DNA of 64,000 nt from Fulvivirga maritima. GTDB taxonomy: Bacteria > Bacteroidota > Bacteroidia > Cytophagales > Cyclobacteriaceae. Of the stretch, positions 9,965 to 18,188 are shown piece after piece. The notes under the pieces were generated by a model, which had not been told where the DNA came from, made no database searches, and saw only the letters and a program-made list of their open reading frames with translations. The stretch's first letter is position 1, and every line of letters begins with the position of its first letter. Location of the stretch: contig NZ_CP089980.1 of NCBI RefSeq assembly GCF_021389955.1, positions 3,095,001 through 3,159,000 on the forward strand. The letters are read 5' to 3'. Position numbers and translations under genes: made by a program.

Positions 9965-10621
9965 ATGGAACAGTATAACATTACCAATCGAAACAAAGTA
10001 AAACGTGTGGCTAAAAGAGCTTCATATGATAAGGAGGCTGTTTATAAAGTGTTAGATGACAGTTTTTTATGTCATATTAGTTTTGTGGTGGCTGATCAGC
10101 CTTTTATTATTCCTACAATTTATGGCAGAAAAAGGAATACGCTATTTATTCATGGGGCTACTACCAGTAGAATGATAAAGACATTGCATGAAGGGGTAGA
10201 AATGAGTTTGGCAGTAACTCATTTAGATGGTATTGTTTTGGCGAGATCTGCTTTTCATCATTCCGCTAATTACCGTTCTGTCGTGGTGTTTGGAAGAGCG
10301 GTGCCTGTAGCTGATGAGGATAAGGAAGAAGCCTTATTTATAATTTCAGAACAGGTGATGCCTGGCAGATGGGAAGAAGTGAGAAAGCCGAATGCTAAGG
10401 AGTTAAAAGCTACTTCTGTTCTCGCTGTAGATATAGAGCAGGCATCAGTAAAGATAAGGCAAGGAGGTCCTGTTGATGATAAGGAAGATTATGAGTTAGA
10501 CGTATGGGCCGGATTGGTGCCTTTAACCTTAAAAAAATCAGAGCCTATAGGAGATGATTTTAGTCATAATATGAAAGTTTCTGGCTCCATAAGGAATTAT
10601 TTACAGAATGGTTTTGTATAA
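9965..10621 (+). CDS. Pyridoxamine 5'-phosphate oxidase-like FMN-binding split-barrel protein
   Basis: This 218-residue protein belongs to the flavin/nucleotide-binding split-barrel group (Pyridox_ox_2 type) rather than true PdxH. The core runs from CHISFVVADQPFIIPTIYGR through LFIHGATTSRM and SAFHHSANYRSVVVFG, the usual FMN-contacting strands of this family. A C-terminal extension includes WAGLVPL. Known relatives bind FMN, F420 or heme. Many sit beside MocR regulators, as here, suggesting a link to vitamin B6 metabolism or to detoxification. The catalytic reaction cannot be stated. A dyad operator lies just upstream. Confidence 0.85.
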   Translation: MEQYNITNRNKVKRVAKRASYDKEAVYKVLDDSFLCHISFVVADQPFIIPTIYGRKRNTLFIHGATTSRMIKTLHEGVEMSLAVTHLDGIVLARSAFHHSANYRSVVVFGRAVPVADEDKEEALFIISEQVMPGRWEEVRKPNAKELKATSVLAVDIEQASVKIRQGGPVDDKEDYELDVWAGLVPLTLKKSEPIGDDFSHNMKVSGSIRNYLQNGFV

Positions 10622-10857
10622 TGGGGCGTGCCGGTAAAATGAATACAGCGCTTAACATGAAAATCGAAAAAAAGTTTATGTAATAAGGTAAATTAATTAT
10701 AATTTTAAGTGATATGACTTGGAAGAGGCTAAACTTTATTTATTTGGATTTTTAAAAAATTAATGCGCAATAACCTGGCGAAAATCTAAAGAGTCCAATT
10801 ACCCATCTTATAATTCTCGTGTTGGGAGAGCCAACAAAATTTTTTAAATACACAAGA

Positions 10858-11961
10858 ATGAAAATTAAATTCAATGGCAGGAAGAGCCCTGCTTTTTATG
10901 CAGAAGTAAGAAAGGAAGTAGATGCTTATTTTAAAGACAATAATATAGGCAAACATGCTAACGGAGAAATGATAATGAAATCCGTGTTTTTTCTGGGCTC
11001 CCTGGTTTTAGTATATTTTATGATATTATTCGGAGGGTTTAATATGTGGGTAAATTTATTACTCGCAATTCTCATAGGTATGATCCAGGCTTTCATTGGT
11101 TTTAATGTAAGTCATGATGCTATTCATGGGGCATATTCTTCTAAAAGGAGTGTTAATCAGGTTTTGAGTATGAGTTTTAACCTAATAGGGGCAAACGCCT
11201 ATGTTTGGAAAATAACTCATAATCAGGTGCATCATACCTATACTAATATACCTGGGCATGATGAGGATTTGGATGTAGCTCCTGGTTTGGTGAGGCTTTC
11301 TCCTATGGAAAAAATGAAGCCAATGATGAGATATCAGCATTTATATGCTTTCTTTTTATATGGATTGGCTTCTCTGTCTTGGGTGTTTCGTAAGGATTAT
11401 ATGAAATTCTTTAAAAAGGAAATAGGTTGTACGGATAATACCAATCATCCACGTAAAGAGTATTTTAACTTATTCTTTTACAAAATTCTCTATTATACTC
11501 TTTTTATAGTAGTGCCTTTATTAGTTATGGATATTACGTGGTGGCAGTTTATCATAGGCTTTTTTATGATGCACTGGGCCGAAGGTCTTGTTTTAGGATT
11601 GGTCTTTCAGCTGGCGCACGTGGTAGAAGGTACTGACTTTCCTGAACCTGGAGAAGAAGGTCAGGTAGATGAGAGCTGGGCTATCCATCAAATGATGACA
11701 ACAGCAGACTTTTCAAGAGATAGCTGGACAGCCAAATTCTTTTGTGGAGGTTTGAATTTTCAGGTAGAACATCATTTGTTTCCTAATATTTGTCATGTAC
11801 ACTATCCTGAAATTTCTAAGATAGTGGAGCGAGTAGCTAAGAAACATAATGTTCCTTTTCATGAAAATAAAACCTTTAAAGGAGCATTAAACTCACACTA
11901 TAAAATGCTTAAGAAATTTGGTAGAGAAGAGTTTCACGCCCCTGTACCAGCAGCAGTATAA
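10858..11961 (+). CDS. Membrane fatty acid (acyl-CoA type) desaturase
   Basis: This di-iron integral membrane desaturase of about 367 residues introduces a double bond into acyl chains. The three histidine boxes are visible: HDAIHG (HxxxH), HNQVHHTYTN (HxxxHH) and QVEHHLFPN (QxxHH). The QVEHH form is typical of front-end/linoleoyl-CoA-type desaturases, though no cytochrome b5 domain is present. Hydrophobic segments flank boxes one and three. A longer frame opens at a GTG (10819), but the ATG at 10858 gives the normal start MKIKFNGRKSPAFY. It probably adjusts membrane fluidity. The 3' end overlaps a convergent gene by 28 bp. Regiospecificity is unknown. Confidence 0.92.
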   Translation: MKIKFNGRKSPAFYAEVRKEVDAYFKDNNIGKHANGEMIMKSVFFLGSLVLVYFMILFGGFNMWVNLLLAILIGMIQAFIGFNVSHDAIHGAYSSKRSVNQVLSMSFNLIGANAYVWKITHNQVHHTYTNIPGHDEDLDVAPGLVRLSPMEKMKPMMRYQHLYAFFLYGLASLSWVFRKDYMKFFKKEIGCTDNTNHPRKEYFNLFFYKILYYTLFIVVPLLVMDITWWQFIIGFFMMHWAEGLVLGLVFQLAHVVEGTDFPEPGEEGQVDESWAIHQMMTTADFSRDSWTAKFFCGGLNFQVEHHLFPNICHVHYPEISKIVERVAKKHNVPFHENKTFKGALNSHYKMLKKFGREEFHAPVPAAV

Positions 11962-12269
11962 GTATAGTCTGACAATAATTCCTGGGTGATGTCTGTTCCT
12001 CCTTTCAAATTAATATATAATGATTTGATGGTGTAAAGAGGCCCCCAGGGTAATCCCCACCAGCCAAGAAGCACAGATAGGCAAATAAAGCTGATGCTGT
12101 GCTTGGTTGTTGATTCTCCTGCTTTTATAAAATAAATGTCACTATTGTTCTTGAAGGTGAGTATTATTATGGAGATGCAATATTGAAATTTCACAAACTT
12201 GGCTCCATTCTGAAGTTCATGATGAATTTCGTCGGCAGTAAGGCTGTCAATATTTTTTATTATAGGCAT
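11934..12269 (-). CDS. Small conserved membrane protein, function unknown
   Basis: This 111-residue protein has a soluble N-terminus, a central strand-rich part (FVKFQYCISIIILTF, SDIYFIKAGES) and a hydrophobic segment ending in LLGWWGLPWGPLYTI, followed by NLKGGTDIT. The Trp/Gly/Pro-rich GWWGLPWGP motif is distinctive, and my recollection is of similar small Bacteroidota proteins with no assigned function. It overlaps the desaturase 3' end by 28 bp tail-to-tail. I cannot assign a role. Coding status is supported by the composed membrane motif and an ATG start at 12269. Confidence 0.65.
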   Translation of the reverse strand: MPIIKNIDSLTADEIHHELQNGAKFVKFQYCISIIILTFKNNSDIYFIKAGESTTKHSISFICLSVLLGWWGLPWGPLYTIKSLYINLKGGTDITQELLSDYTYTAAGTGA

Positions 12270-12637
12270 TAGGTGATTGTTTAGGTATTCCTACTCTTAT
12301 GGCTTTTCGGTACGCCCCGTTTTTCTGGTTACTGGTCTCCGTAGTTTAATAATGCTAATTTACTAAGGAGTCACCTGCATTAATGATAGTCTCAATTAAG
12401 GAGATGTAACTTTTACCAGGTCTTTACTGCATTTTCAATATGTCAGCGAGTATATTTATGCTGAGTAGTACCTGTATACTCACCTGTCAATATTGGTCAA
12501 TAAAATTGAAAAAGGTAATTTTGCGAATACTGATTTGATGATTTTATCTGTTTATGAACCATTTGGCGGCTTTTAAGATAAAATCGATATTACAAAGGAG
12601 TAGTATAGAAGACGAGGTTGATTAAAAGATAATAACA
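12270..12637. other. 368-bp intergenic region before the HAD-like gene
   Basis: No plausible gene was seen on either strand. The left part is the upstream region of the small membrane protein and shows no recognisable promoter. The right part holds the promoter at 12493-12523 and an untranslated leader of roughly 105 bp before the ATG at 12638. No RNA gene or riboswitch fold was recognised. Confidence 0.5.
12493..12523 (+). promoter_or_regulatory. Bacteroidota-type promoter for HAD/PRPP-like operon
   Basis: TTG at 12493-12495, a 20-bp spacer and TAATTTTG at 12516-12523 match the Bacteroidota primary sigma consensus TTG-N19-21-TAnnTTTG. Transcription would start near 12530, leaving a leader of about 108 nt before 12638. 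Confidence 0.6.
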
Positions 12638-13075
12638 ATGATTACCAAAGCAATAAAAAAGGCATTTGTGCATGCAGAGAGAAAAGGATGGGATAGAACA
12701 TACTGGGCCTTTGACATTCATGATACCATCATTAAACCTAACTGGTCAACCAAAGAGATTCCAACTGAATTTTATCCTCTGGCTAAAGAAACATTACAAA
12801 TTATTACCAAAAGGAAGGATGTAGTAAGTATCCTATATACCTGTTCACATCCGCATGAGTTAAAAAATTACCTCCGTTTCTTTGAGGAGAATAATATTTT
12901 TTTTGATTATGTAAATGAAAACCCTGAAGTGAGGAGTGAGAACTATGGCTATTATGAAAATAAGCCGTATTTCAATGTTTTATTTGAAGATAAGGCAGGT
13001 TTTGATCCGCTTGAAGATTGGGAAGAAGTGATGGCTTTAATGACATCTGATAGCTTAAATACTAGTAGTAACTAA
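12638..13075 (+). CDS. HAD-superfamily phosphatase-like protein
   Basis: This is a small 145-residue protein with HAD-fold signatures. Motif I is WAFDIHDTIIKPN, a hydrophobic strand with the nucleophile Asp followed by a turn. The second Asp of the canonical DxDxT is shifted: DIHDT puts His at +2 and Asp at +3. Motif II is probably LYTCSHP (a Thr or Ser ends strand 2). The acidic motif IV is NVLFEDKAGFDP. The protein is minimal, with no cap domain. It lies 42 bp before the PRPP-synthetase-like gene, probably in one transcript, so a nucleotide or sugar-phosphate substrate is plausible. The substrate is unknown, and the altered motif I could reduce or change activity. Confidence 0.72.
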   Translation: MITKAIKKAFVHAERKGWDRTYWAFDIHDTIIKPNWSTKEIPTEFYPLAKETLQIITKRKDVVSILYTCSHPHELKNYLRFFEENNIFFDYVNENPEVRSENYGYYENKPYFNVLFEDKAGFDPLEDWEEVMALMTSDSLNTSSN

Positions 13076-13117
13076 ATATATAATGAAGCCTCATTTTGGG
13101 CTTACAATACCATTTAC

Positions 13118-14029
13118 ATGAAAAAAATATTATTCCACACTACTGACTATGACTATTTAGCTCAGCAGGTTCTATTATCTAATAAGCTTGAAGCAGGAGA
13201 GGTGGAGGTGAGAAAGTTTTCTGACGGCGAGCGCTATCAGAGGATTCTCACAGAAGTGGAAGATAGGAATATCATACTATTAGGAGGTACTATTAATGAT
13301 GAAGCCACCCTGGAGATTTATGATCTGGCTTCTACCATCGTGAGTTTAGGAGCGAATTCATTACGTTTGGTGGTTCCATATTTTGGTTACTCTACCATGG
13401 AGAGAAGGGTGAGAGAGGGAGAAGTAGTAGCCGCTAAAACCAGAGCCAAACTGTTAAGTAACATTCCTAACAGCTATAAGGGAAACCGTATATTTCTGTT
13501 TGATTTACATACAGAAGGAATACCACACTATTTTGAAAGTAACATCAGGGCAGTACATATTTATTGCAAATCTATTGTGCATGATGCAGCCAGGGAATAC
13601 GGAGGAGATAACTTTGTTATGGCTAGTACTGATGCCGGTAGGGCAAAATGGGTGGAGTCTTTAGCCAATGATCTGGGCGTAAATGCAGCTTTTGTTTTGA
13701 AAAGAAGATTGGAGGGAGATCAGACAGAGATTAGTGCTGTTAATGCAGATGTTCATGGTAAAACGGTAATTATCTATGATGATATGATCCGATCAGGAGG
13801 TAGCATTGTCAATGCTGCGAAGGTATACCATGAGGCTGGTGCTGAAAAAATTTATGTGATAACCACTCACGGTTTGTTTATTAAGAATGGTTTTGAGAGG
13901 TTGAAAAACTGTGGGCTTATAGAAAAAGTGATCACGTGTGATACTCACCCTAATGTAATGAAAATAGAAGATGATTTTCTGGAAGTGAGGAGCGTATCTG
14001 ATTTAGTAAATGAGATAGCGATGCACTAA
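13118..14029 (+). CDS. Divergent ribose-phosphate pyrophosphokinase-like protein (second PRPP synthetase paralogue)
   Basis: This 303-residue protein has the two phosphoribosyltransferase-type domains of Prs. The PRPP/ribose-5-phosphate loop is VIIYDDMIRSGGS (canonical VMIDDLIDTGGT), the metal/catalytic motif is FDLHTEGIPHYF (canonical CDLHADQIQGFF), and the catalytic flexible-loop basic residues are in LKRRLEGD. The ATP-binding segment GYARQDRK of true Prs is replaced by GYSTMERRV, so nucleotide binding may differ. The bona fide Prs is at 55341-56273, which makes this an accessory paralogue. It is paired with a HAD-like gene. It may make PRPP for a special pathway or use a different pyrophosphate acceptor, such as a nucleotide ribose. 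A strong terminator follows. Confidence 0.82.
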   Translation: MKKILFHTTDYDYLAQQVLLSNKLEAGEVEVRKFSDGERYQRILTEVEDRNIILLGGTINDEATLEIYDLASTIVSLGANSLRLVVPYFGYSTMERRVREGEVVAAKTRAKLLSNIPNSYKGNRIFLFDLHTEGIPHYFESNIRAVHIYCKSIVHDAAREYGGDNFVMASTDAGRAKWVESLANDLGVNAAFVLKRRLEGDQTEISAVNADVHGKTVIIYDDMIRSGGSIVNAAKVYHEAGAEKIYVITTHGLFIKNGFERLKNCGLIEKVITCDTHPNVMKIEDDFLEVRSVSDLVNEIAMH

Positions 14030-14046
14030 CCAAGACTTTAAAAGTG

Positions 14047-14084
14047 AAAAAGGCCTTTAAGAATAGTTTCTTAAAGGCCTTTTT
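14047..14084. terminator. Bidirectional rho-independent terminator
   Basis: A perfect 17-bp stem (AAAAAGGCCTTTAAGAA at 14047-14063 against 14068-14084) surrounds a 4-nt loop TAGT, with U-runs on both strands. It lies between the convergent PRPP-like and GH43 genes and can serve both. Confidence 0.92.
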
Positions 14085-14092
14085 TATGCTTG

Positions 14093-15925
14093 TTATTCAG
14101 TTTCTAAAATTGGGCTTTTCTCAGATACGCCGTTTTCACTAAAGGCTTCTACCTGATAATAATATTTTTGATCTATGTTTAACGCTCTTAGTTCATAGGC
14201 ATTTTTTTCATAAATCATTACAGAGTTATTTAATCTGTCTTTGCTTATTCCCCAGTACACCACATAGCCTATGGCTGAGTCAGAAGGCTCCCAGGTTAAA
14301 TCGGTATTTCTTCTATCTTCCTGTCTGTTAGCTTTGAAATTTGCGGGAGTAACAGGTACAGCCTCATGGCCCTTTCCAAACACTCTGAAGTCTGATATGG
14401 CTAGGTACTGATGAGGAATATGTATATTGTTATAACGAACATAACGAGCTTCTACGGGCTCTTCTAGCTCTATATAAGCATGGGGCTGATCTCTTTCATT
14501 TTTGCTATAGTCAATCATGGTACTCCAGTTTTTGCCATCAGTAGAGTAGTCAATGGTAAATTGATATTTCAAAGTATCAGGCCTTCCGAAAATGTTAGAG
14601 TTGAAATCCTGAAAGTTCAGCTGTACAGCGTTGACCGTCATCTCTTTTTCTAAATCTACCTGAAGGTAGAGCGAGTCACTGCTATTGGCGGCTACCCAGT
14701 AAGTACGTATGTTTTCATCTGTAACCATAGCAGCAGAGTAATCAGGCTCTTCTTGCTCAAGCATAAAGCCGGTGTCACTCTCATCTACCACTTTGCGTTC
14801 TACTCCGCTTATGGTAGAGTTGCTAGTGGCAGGCTTTTTATAAGTCAATAACATCCAGCCTGTAAAACGATTTTTGTTGTCCTCTAACTCTACATGGGGT
14901 AGGTAATGAGGGTAATCTCCATAGGCAGTGTTTACATACATTTGTTCGCCTTCAAAACCTGCTGGGAACATACCTATTCTTCTTTCAAACTTATAGTTTA
15001 CAGAAATGGGCATGCTGGCGAAGTGCCAGTAATGACCTTGATTATCTTTAACGGTGCTACCATGACCAGCGCCGGTAAGGAAGCCTCCTGGTTTGTATGA
15101 AATAGGGTTATATGGAGCATATTCAAATGGTCCTAGCGGATTATCACTAGTATAAACACCATCAGCGTAAACGTTCCACTGGGTGCCAGGGGCACTGTAT
15201 TCCAGATAATATTTTCCGTTGTGCTTGCTCATCCACGGGCCTTCAAGATAAGGATCTATGTCTGATTTATGATCCTGTCCAAAGCGCTCCCAGCCGTGCT
15301 CATCAGGGTGAAGTTTAAAAAGATCTTGTTGCTCTCCTTTAGGTACAAAATGGTTATTTGGATCTAACTCTACCACTCTTAAAGGATAAAGGTTAGATGA
15401 TTCTTCGTATAAATACACTTTGCCATCATCATCTACAAACAAGTCAGGATCTTGAATTGAAATAGGAATTACACTGTATGTAGTTTGCCAGTTGCCTAAT
15501 TCAGGGTTGTTGGTTTTAATAACGGCTCCATGGCCTGAAGGGTCTCCCAATACAATAATTTCATCATTAAGAACGGCAGCGGCCGGAGCGTTGCTACCAT
15601 TAAAATACCAGCTTTGTGGTTTTATAAACTTCCAATTGCTCATGTCATCAGATACCCAATAACCATGAGAACGGGTCACAAACATATAATACTTTCCTTT
15701 GTAATTAATCACCGCCGGGTCAGCTCCTGATCGGTAAGAAACGCCTCTATATGCATAGTGAGACATGTAGCTGTAATCTATGTCTACAGGATTACAATAC
15801 GTGTCAAACTCAGTAGTTTTGGTTTGTTTTTCGGGTACAGATGACTCCTTTTCTTTAGATGTGCAGCTGGCCATTATTATGAATAAAATGAACAGCATGC
15901 CCATATTGCTACGCCTTATTTTCAT
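14093..15925 (-). CDS. Lipoprotein glycoside hydrolase family 43 with F5/8-type C and fibronectin III domains
   Basis: This 610-residue secreted enzyme begins with a lipoprotein signal peptide whose lipobox IMASC sets Cys21 as the lipid anchor. Residues about 40-340 form the five-bladed GH43 propeller. The likely catalytic base is Asp69 in SGADPAVI, the pKa modulator Asp159/161 in IQDPDLF, and the general acid Glu228 in YLEGPW. An F5/8 C (discoidin, carbohydrate-binding) module spans about 385-515, ending DFRVFGKG. A fibronectin III module occupies 520-610. GH43 enzymes act on arabinan, xylan or galactan side chains; the exact glycan is not determinable. No SusCD pair lies nearby, so this is not part of a polysaccharide utilization locus within the window. 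Confidence 0.9.
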   Translation of the reverse strand: MKIRRSNMGMLFILFIIMASCTSKEKESSVPEKQTKTTEFDTYCNPVDIDYSYMSHYAYRGVSYRSGADPAVINYKGKYYMFVTRSHGYWVSDDMSNWKFIKPQSWYFNGSNAPAAAVLNDEIIVLGDPSGHGAVIKTNNPELGNWQTTYSVIPISIQDPDLFVDDDGKVYLYEESSNLYPLRVVELDPNNHFVPKGEQQDLFKLHPDEHGWERFGQDHKSDIDPYLEGPWMSKHNGKYYLEYSAPGTQWNVYADGVYTSDNPLGPFEYAPYNPISYKPGGFLTGAGHGSTVKDNQGHYWHFASMPISVNYKFERRIGMFPAGFEGEQMYVNTAYGDYPHYLPHVELEDNKNRFTGWMLLTYKKPATSNSTISGVERKVVDESDTGFMLEQEEPDYSAAMVTDENIRTYWVAANSSDSLYLQVDLEKEMTVNAVQLNFQDFNSNIFGRPDTLKYQFTIDYSTDGKNWSTMIDYSKNERDQPHAYIELEEPVEARYVRYNNIHIPHQYLAISDFRVFGKGHEAVPVTPANFKANRQEDRRNTDLTWEPSDSAIGYVVYWGISKDRLNNSVMIYEKNAYELRALNIDQKYYYQVEAFSENGVSEKSPILETE

Positions 15926-15965
15926 TGCTCATCTACGTTTTTAGTTATGCCTGCAAATAAAGGAC

Positions 15966-15993
15966 AAAAAAAAGCCATCTGGTTAAGATGGCT
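15966..15993 (-). terminator. Terminator downstream of mscS
   Basis: On the minus strand AGCCATCT and AGATGGCT form an 8-bp stem with a 5-nt loop, followed by eight U residues. It lies 24 bp beyond the mscS stop. Confidence 0.85.
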
Positions 15994-16016
15994 GATTTTT
16001 AATCGTATGATGTATG

Positions 16017-16835
16017 TCACTTTTCGTTGTAGATGTGAACATCGCGCTGAGGGAATGGAATAGAGATTCCGTTTTTGTCAAATTCTAACTTTACATTTTC
16101 CTGAAAGTCCCAGTAGACATCCCAATAATCGGCACGGTTTACCCAGGGTCTCACATTGAAGTTTACAGAGCTATCTCCCAGGCTGGCTACTGTTACAGAA
16201 GGAGCAGGATCTTCCAATACTCGCTCATCTGACTTTACCATGTTTTGAAGTATCTCTTTGGCCTTTTTAATATCGTCATCATAGCCTATACCGAAAACCA
16301 AATCCACTCTTCGGGTATCATTGGCTGAGTAATTTTTGATAGAATTGTTAGATAATTGCCCGTTAGGAACGGTGATTCTTACGTTATCAGGGGTAGCGAG
16401 TATGGTATGGAAAATCTGAATTTCTTTCACCGTACCGGCTACACTTCCTCCATCAATATAATCACCTACTCTAAAAGGTTTTAGGGTAAGAATGATAACA
16501 CCGCCAGCAAAATTTTGTAGAGTGCCTTGCAACGCTAAGCCTACAGCCAAACCTGCAGCACCAATAATTGCTACAAATGAGGTCATCTCTATACCTAAAG
16601 TGGCCAATACGCTTAATATCAATAATATTAAGAGTATGTTATGAAAAAGACTTTTGAGAAAAGGCTTCAGAGATGCGTCAAAATTTCGGCTGTCCATAAA
16701 CTTGTAAAAAGTTCTGGATAAGAATTTTACTACCTGCAATCCTATTATGAGGATTACAGCAGCTTTGATAATCATTAGGCCTAGCTCTACCCCTCTAGTA
16801 GCGAGAAAGGTTTTGGCCTGCTCTAGGTATTCCAT
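16017..16835 (-). CDS. mscS: Small-conductance mechanosensitive channel, MscS family
   Basis: This 272-residue inner-membrane channel opens under membrane tension to release solutes on hypo-osmotic shock. Three transmembrane helices occupy about residues 15-120. The pore helix TM3 shows the Gly/Ala-rich signature GAAGLAVGLALQGTLQNFAGG, followed by the beta domain (FRVGDYIDGGSVAGTV) and the C-terminal alpha/beta cage (residues 180-265). Length matches the minimal E. coli MscS type. It lies 39 bp downstream of murA on the same strand and has its own terminator. Confidence 0.95.
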   Translation of the reverse strand: MEYLEQAKTFLATRGVELGLMIIKAAVILIIGLQVVKFLSRTFYKFMDSRNFDASLKPFLKSLFHNILLILLILSVLATLGIEMTSFVAIIGAAGLAVGLALQGTLQNFAGGVIILTLKPFRVGDYIDGGSVAGTVKEIQIFHTILATPDNVRITVPNGQLSNNSIKNYSANDTRRVDLVFGIGYDDDIKKAKEILQNMVKSDERVLEDPAPSVTVASLGDSSVNFNVRPWVNRADYWDVYWDFQENVKLEFDKNGISIPFPQRDVHIYNEK

Positions 16836-16874
16836 TTTATTGAGGTTTATTTATTTTATTGAAACGTCTTCTCA

Positions 16875-18188
16875 TCAGAGTTGTTCAATCCTTTGAATAT
16901 CAGCCCCTAATAAATTTAATCTCTCATCTATATTTTGATATCCTCTATCTATCTGCTCTACATTTGATATTACACTTTCACCTTCAGCTGATAAAGCGGC
17001 AATAAGTAATGATACTCCGGCTCTTATATCAGGTGATGACATTTTAATGCCACGTAAAGGCTGTTTTCTGTCCAAGCCTATAACAGTAGCTCTGTGAGGA
17101 TCACACAAAATAATCTGTGCTCCCATGTCTATTAGCTTATCTACAAAGAATAAACGACTTTCAAACATCTTTTGATGTACCAGCACGGTGCCTTTTGCCT
17201 GTATGGCTGTTACTAACACAATGCTGAGTAGGTCAGGAGTAAAGCCTGGCCATGGTGCATCAGCTACAGTCATGATAGAACCATCAATAAAAGTATCTAT
17301 CTCGTAGCGCTTTTGTTCCGGAATTATAATGTCATCATCTTTAATGATCATATTAACTCCCAACCTTTTAAACACATCAGGTATAAGTCCTAAGTGCTCT
17401 ACGCCGGCATTTTTAATGGTAATTTCTGATTGTGTCATAGCAGCCAGGCCAATAAAACTGCCTATTTCAATCATATCAGGAAGTAAGGTATGCTCAGTAC
17501 CACCTAGTTGATCCACCCCCTCAATGGTCAGTAGGTTTGAGCCTATTCCCTGAATTTTAGCTCCCATACGATTGAGCATTTTACATAGCTGTTGTATGTA
17601 AGGCTCGCAGGCAGCATTATAAATAGTAGTTTTGCCTTTAGCCAGTACAGCTGCCATAAGTACGTTAGCTGTTCCGGTTACTGAGGCCTCATCTAAGAGC
17701 ATGTAAGCTCCATGCAGGTTAGAAGCATCGATAGTATAAAAACTGTCTTTAGAAGAGTAGTTAAACTTAGCTCCCAGCTTTATAAAGCCTAGAAAGTGAG
17801 TATCTAATCTTCTTCTGCCTATTTTATCACCTCCGGGCTTAGGTATTTTGGCTTTGCCATAGCGAGCCAAAAGAGGTCCCAGGATCATGATAGATCCTCT
17901 TAAAGAAGCGGCTTTGTTTTTATATTGATCTGACTCTAGAAAATCTACATTTAAATTTTTAGCTGTAATTCGGTATGATTCGGAATCCAGCTTTTCTACG
18001 CTGGCACCTAAATCGCCTACCAGCTCTATAAGTTTGTTTACATCCCTGATGTTAGGGATCTTGTGTAAAGTAACGGGTTCCTCTGTAAGTAGAGTGGCCG
18101 CTATAATTTGGAGAGCTTCGTTTTTGGCTCCCTGTGGTATTATTTCTCCTTTGAGGGTGTTGCCTCCCTGAATCTTGAAAGAACTCAT
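16875..18188 (-). CDS. murA: UDP-N-acetylglucosamine 1-carboxyvinyltransferase (MurA) with Asp at the fosfomycin-target position
   Basis: This 437-residue enzyme transfers enolpyruvate from PEP to UDP-GlcNAc in the first committed step of peptidoglycan synthesis. N-terminal Lys in GAKNEA (PEP binding) and the EPT-fold repeats are present. In the mobile active-site loop, E. coli has P-G-G-C-T-I-G-A-R with Cys115. Here the loop reads P-G-G-D-K-I-G-R-R, putting Asp121 in that place. Cys-to-Asp MurA enzymes (Mycobacterium, Chlamydia) are active but insensitive to fosfomycin, so intrinsic resistance is predicted. The start codon overlaps the DUF4290 stop (TAATG), suggesting translational coupling. 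Confidence 0.97.
   Translation of the reverse strand: MSSFKIQGGNTLKGEIIPQGAKNEALQIIAATLLTEEPVTLHKIPNIRDVNKLIELVGDLGASVEKLDSESYRITAKNLNVDFLESDQYKNKAASLRGSIMILGPLLARYGKAKIPKPGGDKIGRRRLDTHFLGFIKLGAKFNYSSKDSFYTIDASNLHGAYMLLDEASVTGTANVLMAAVLAKGKTTIYNAACEPYIQQLCKMLNRMGAKIQGIGSNLLTIEGVDQLGGTEHTLLPDMIEIGSFIGLAAMTQSEITIKNAGVEHLGLIPDVFKRLGVNMIIKDDDIIIPEQKRYEIDTFIDGSIMTVADAPWPGFTPDLLSIVLVTAIQAKGTVLVHQKMFESRLFFVDKLIDMGAQIILCDPHRATVIGLDRKQPLRGIKMSSPDIRAGVSLLIAALSAEGESVISNVEQIDRGYQNIDERLNLLGADIQRIEQL

Noticed and set aside
10621-10683. 20-codon frame just after the FMN-binding protein stop
   Set aside because: Too short, no recognisable signal or homology, and no array or conserved context to support it.
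14093-15925. Polysaccharide utilization locus around the GH43 gene
   Set aside because: No SusC/SusD pair, sugar regulator or second glycosidase lies within the window; the neighbours are housekeeping genes.
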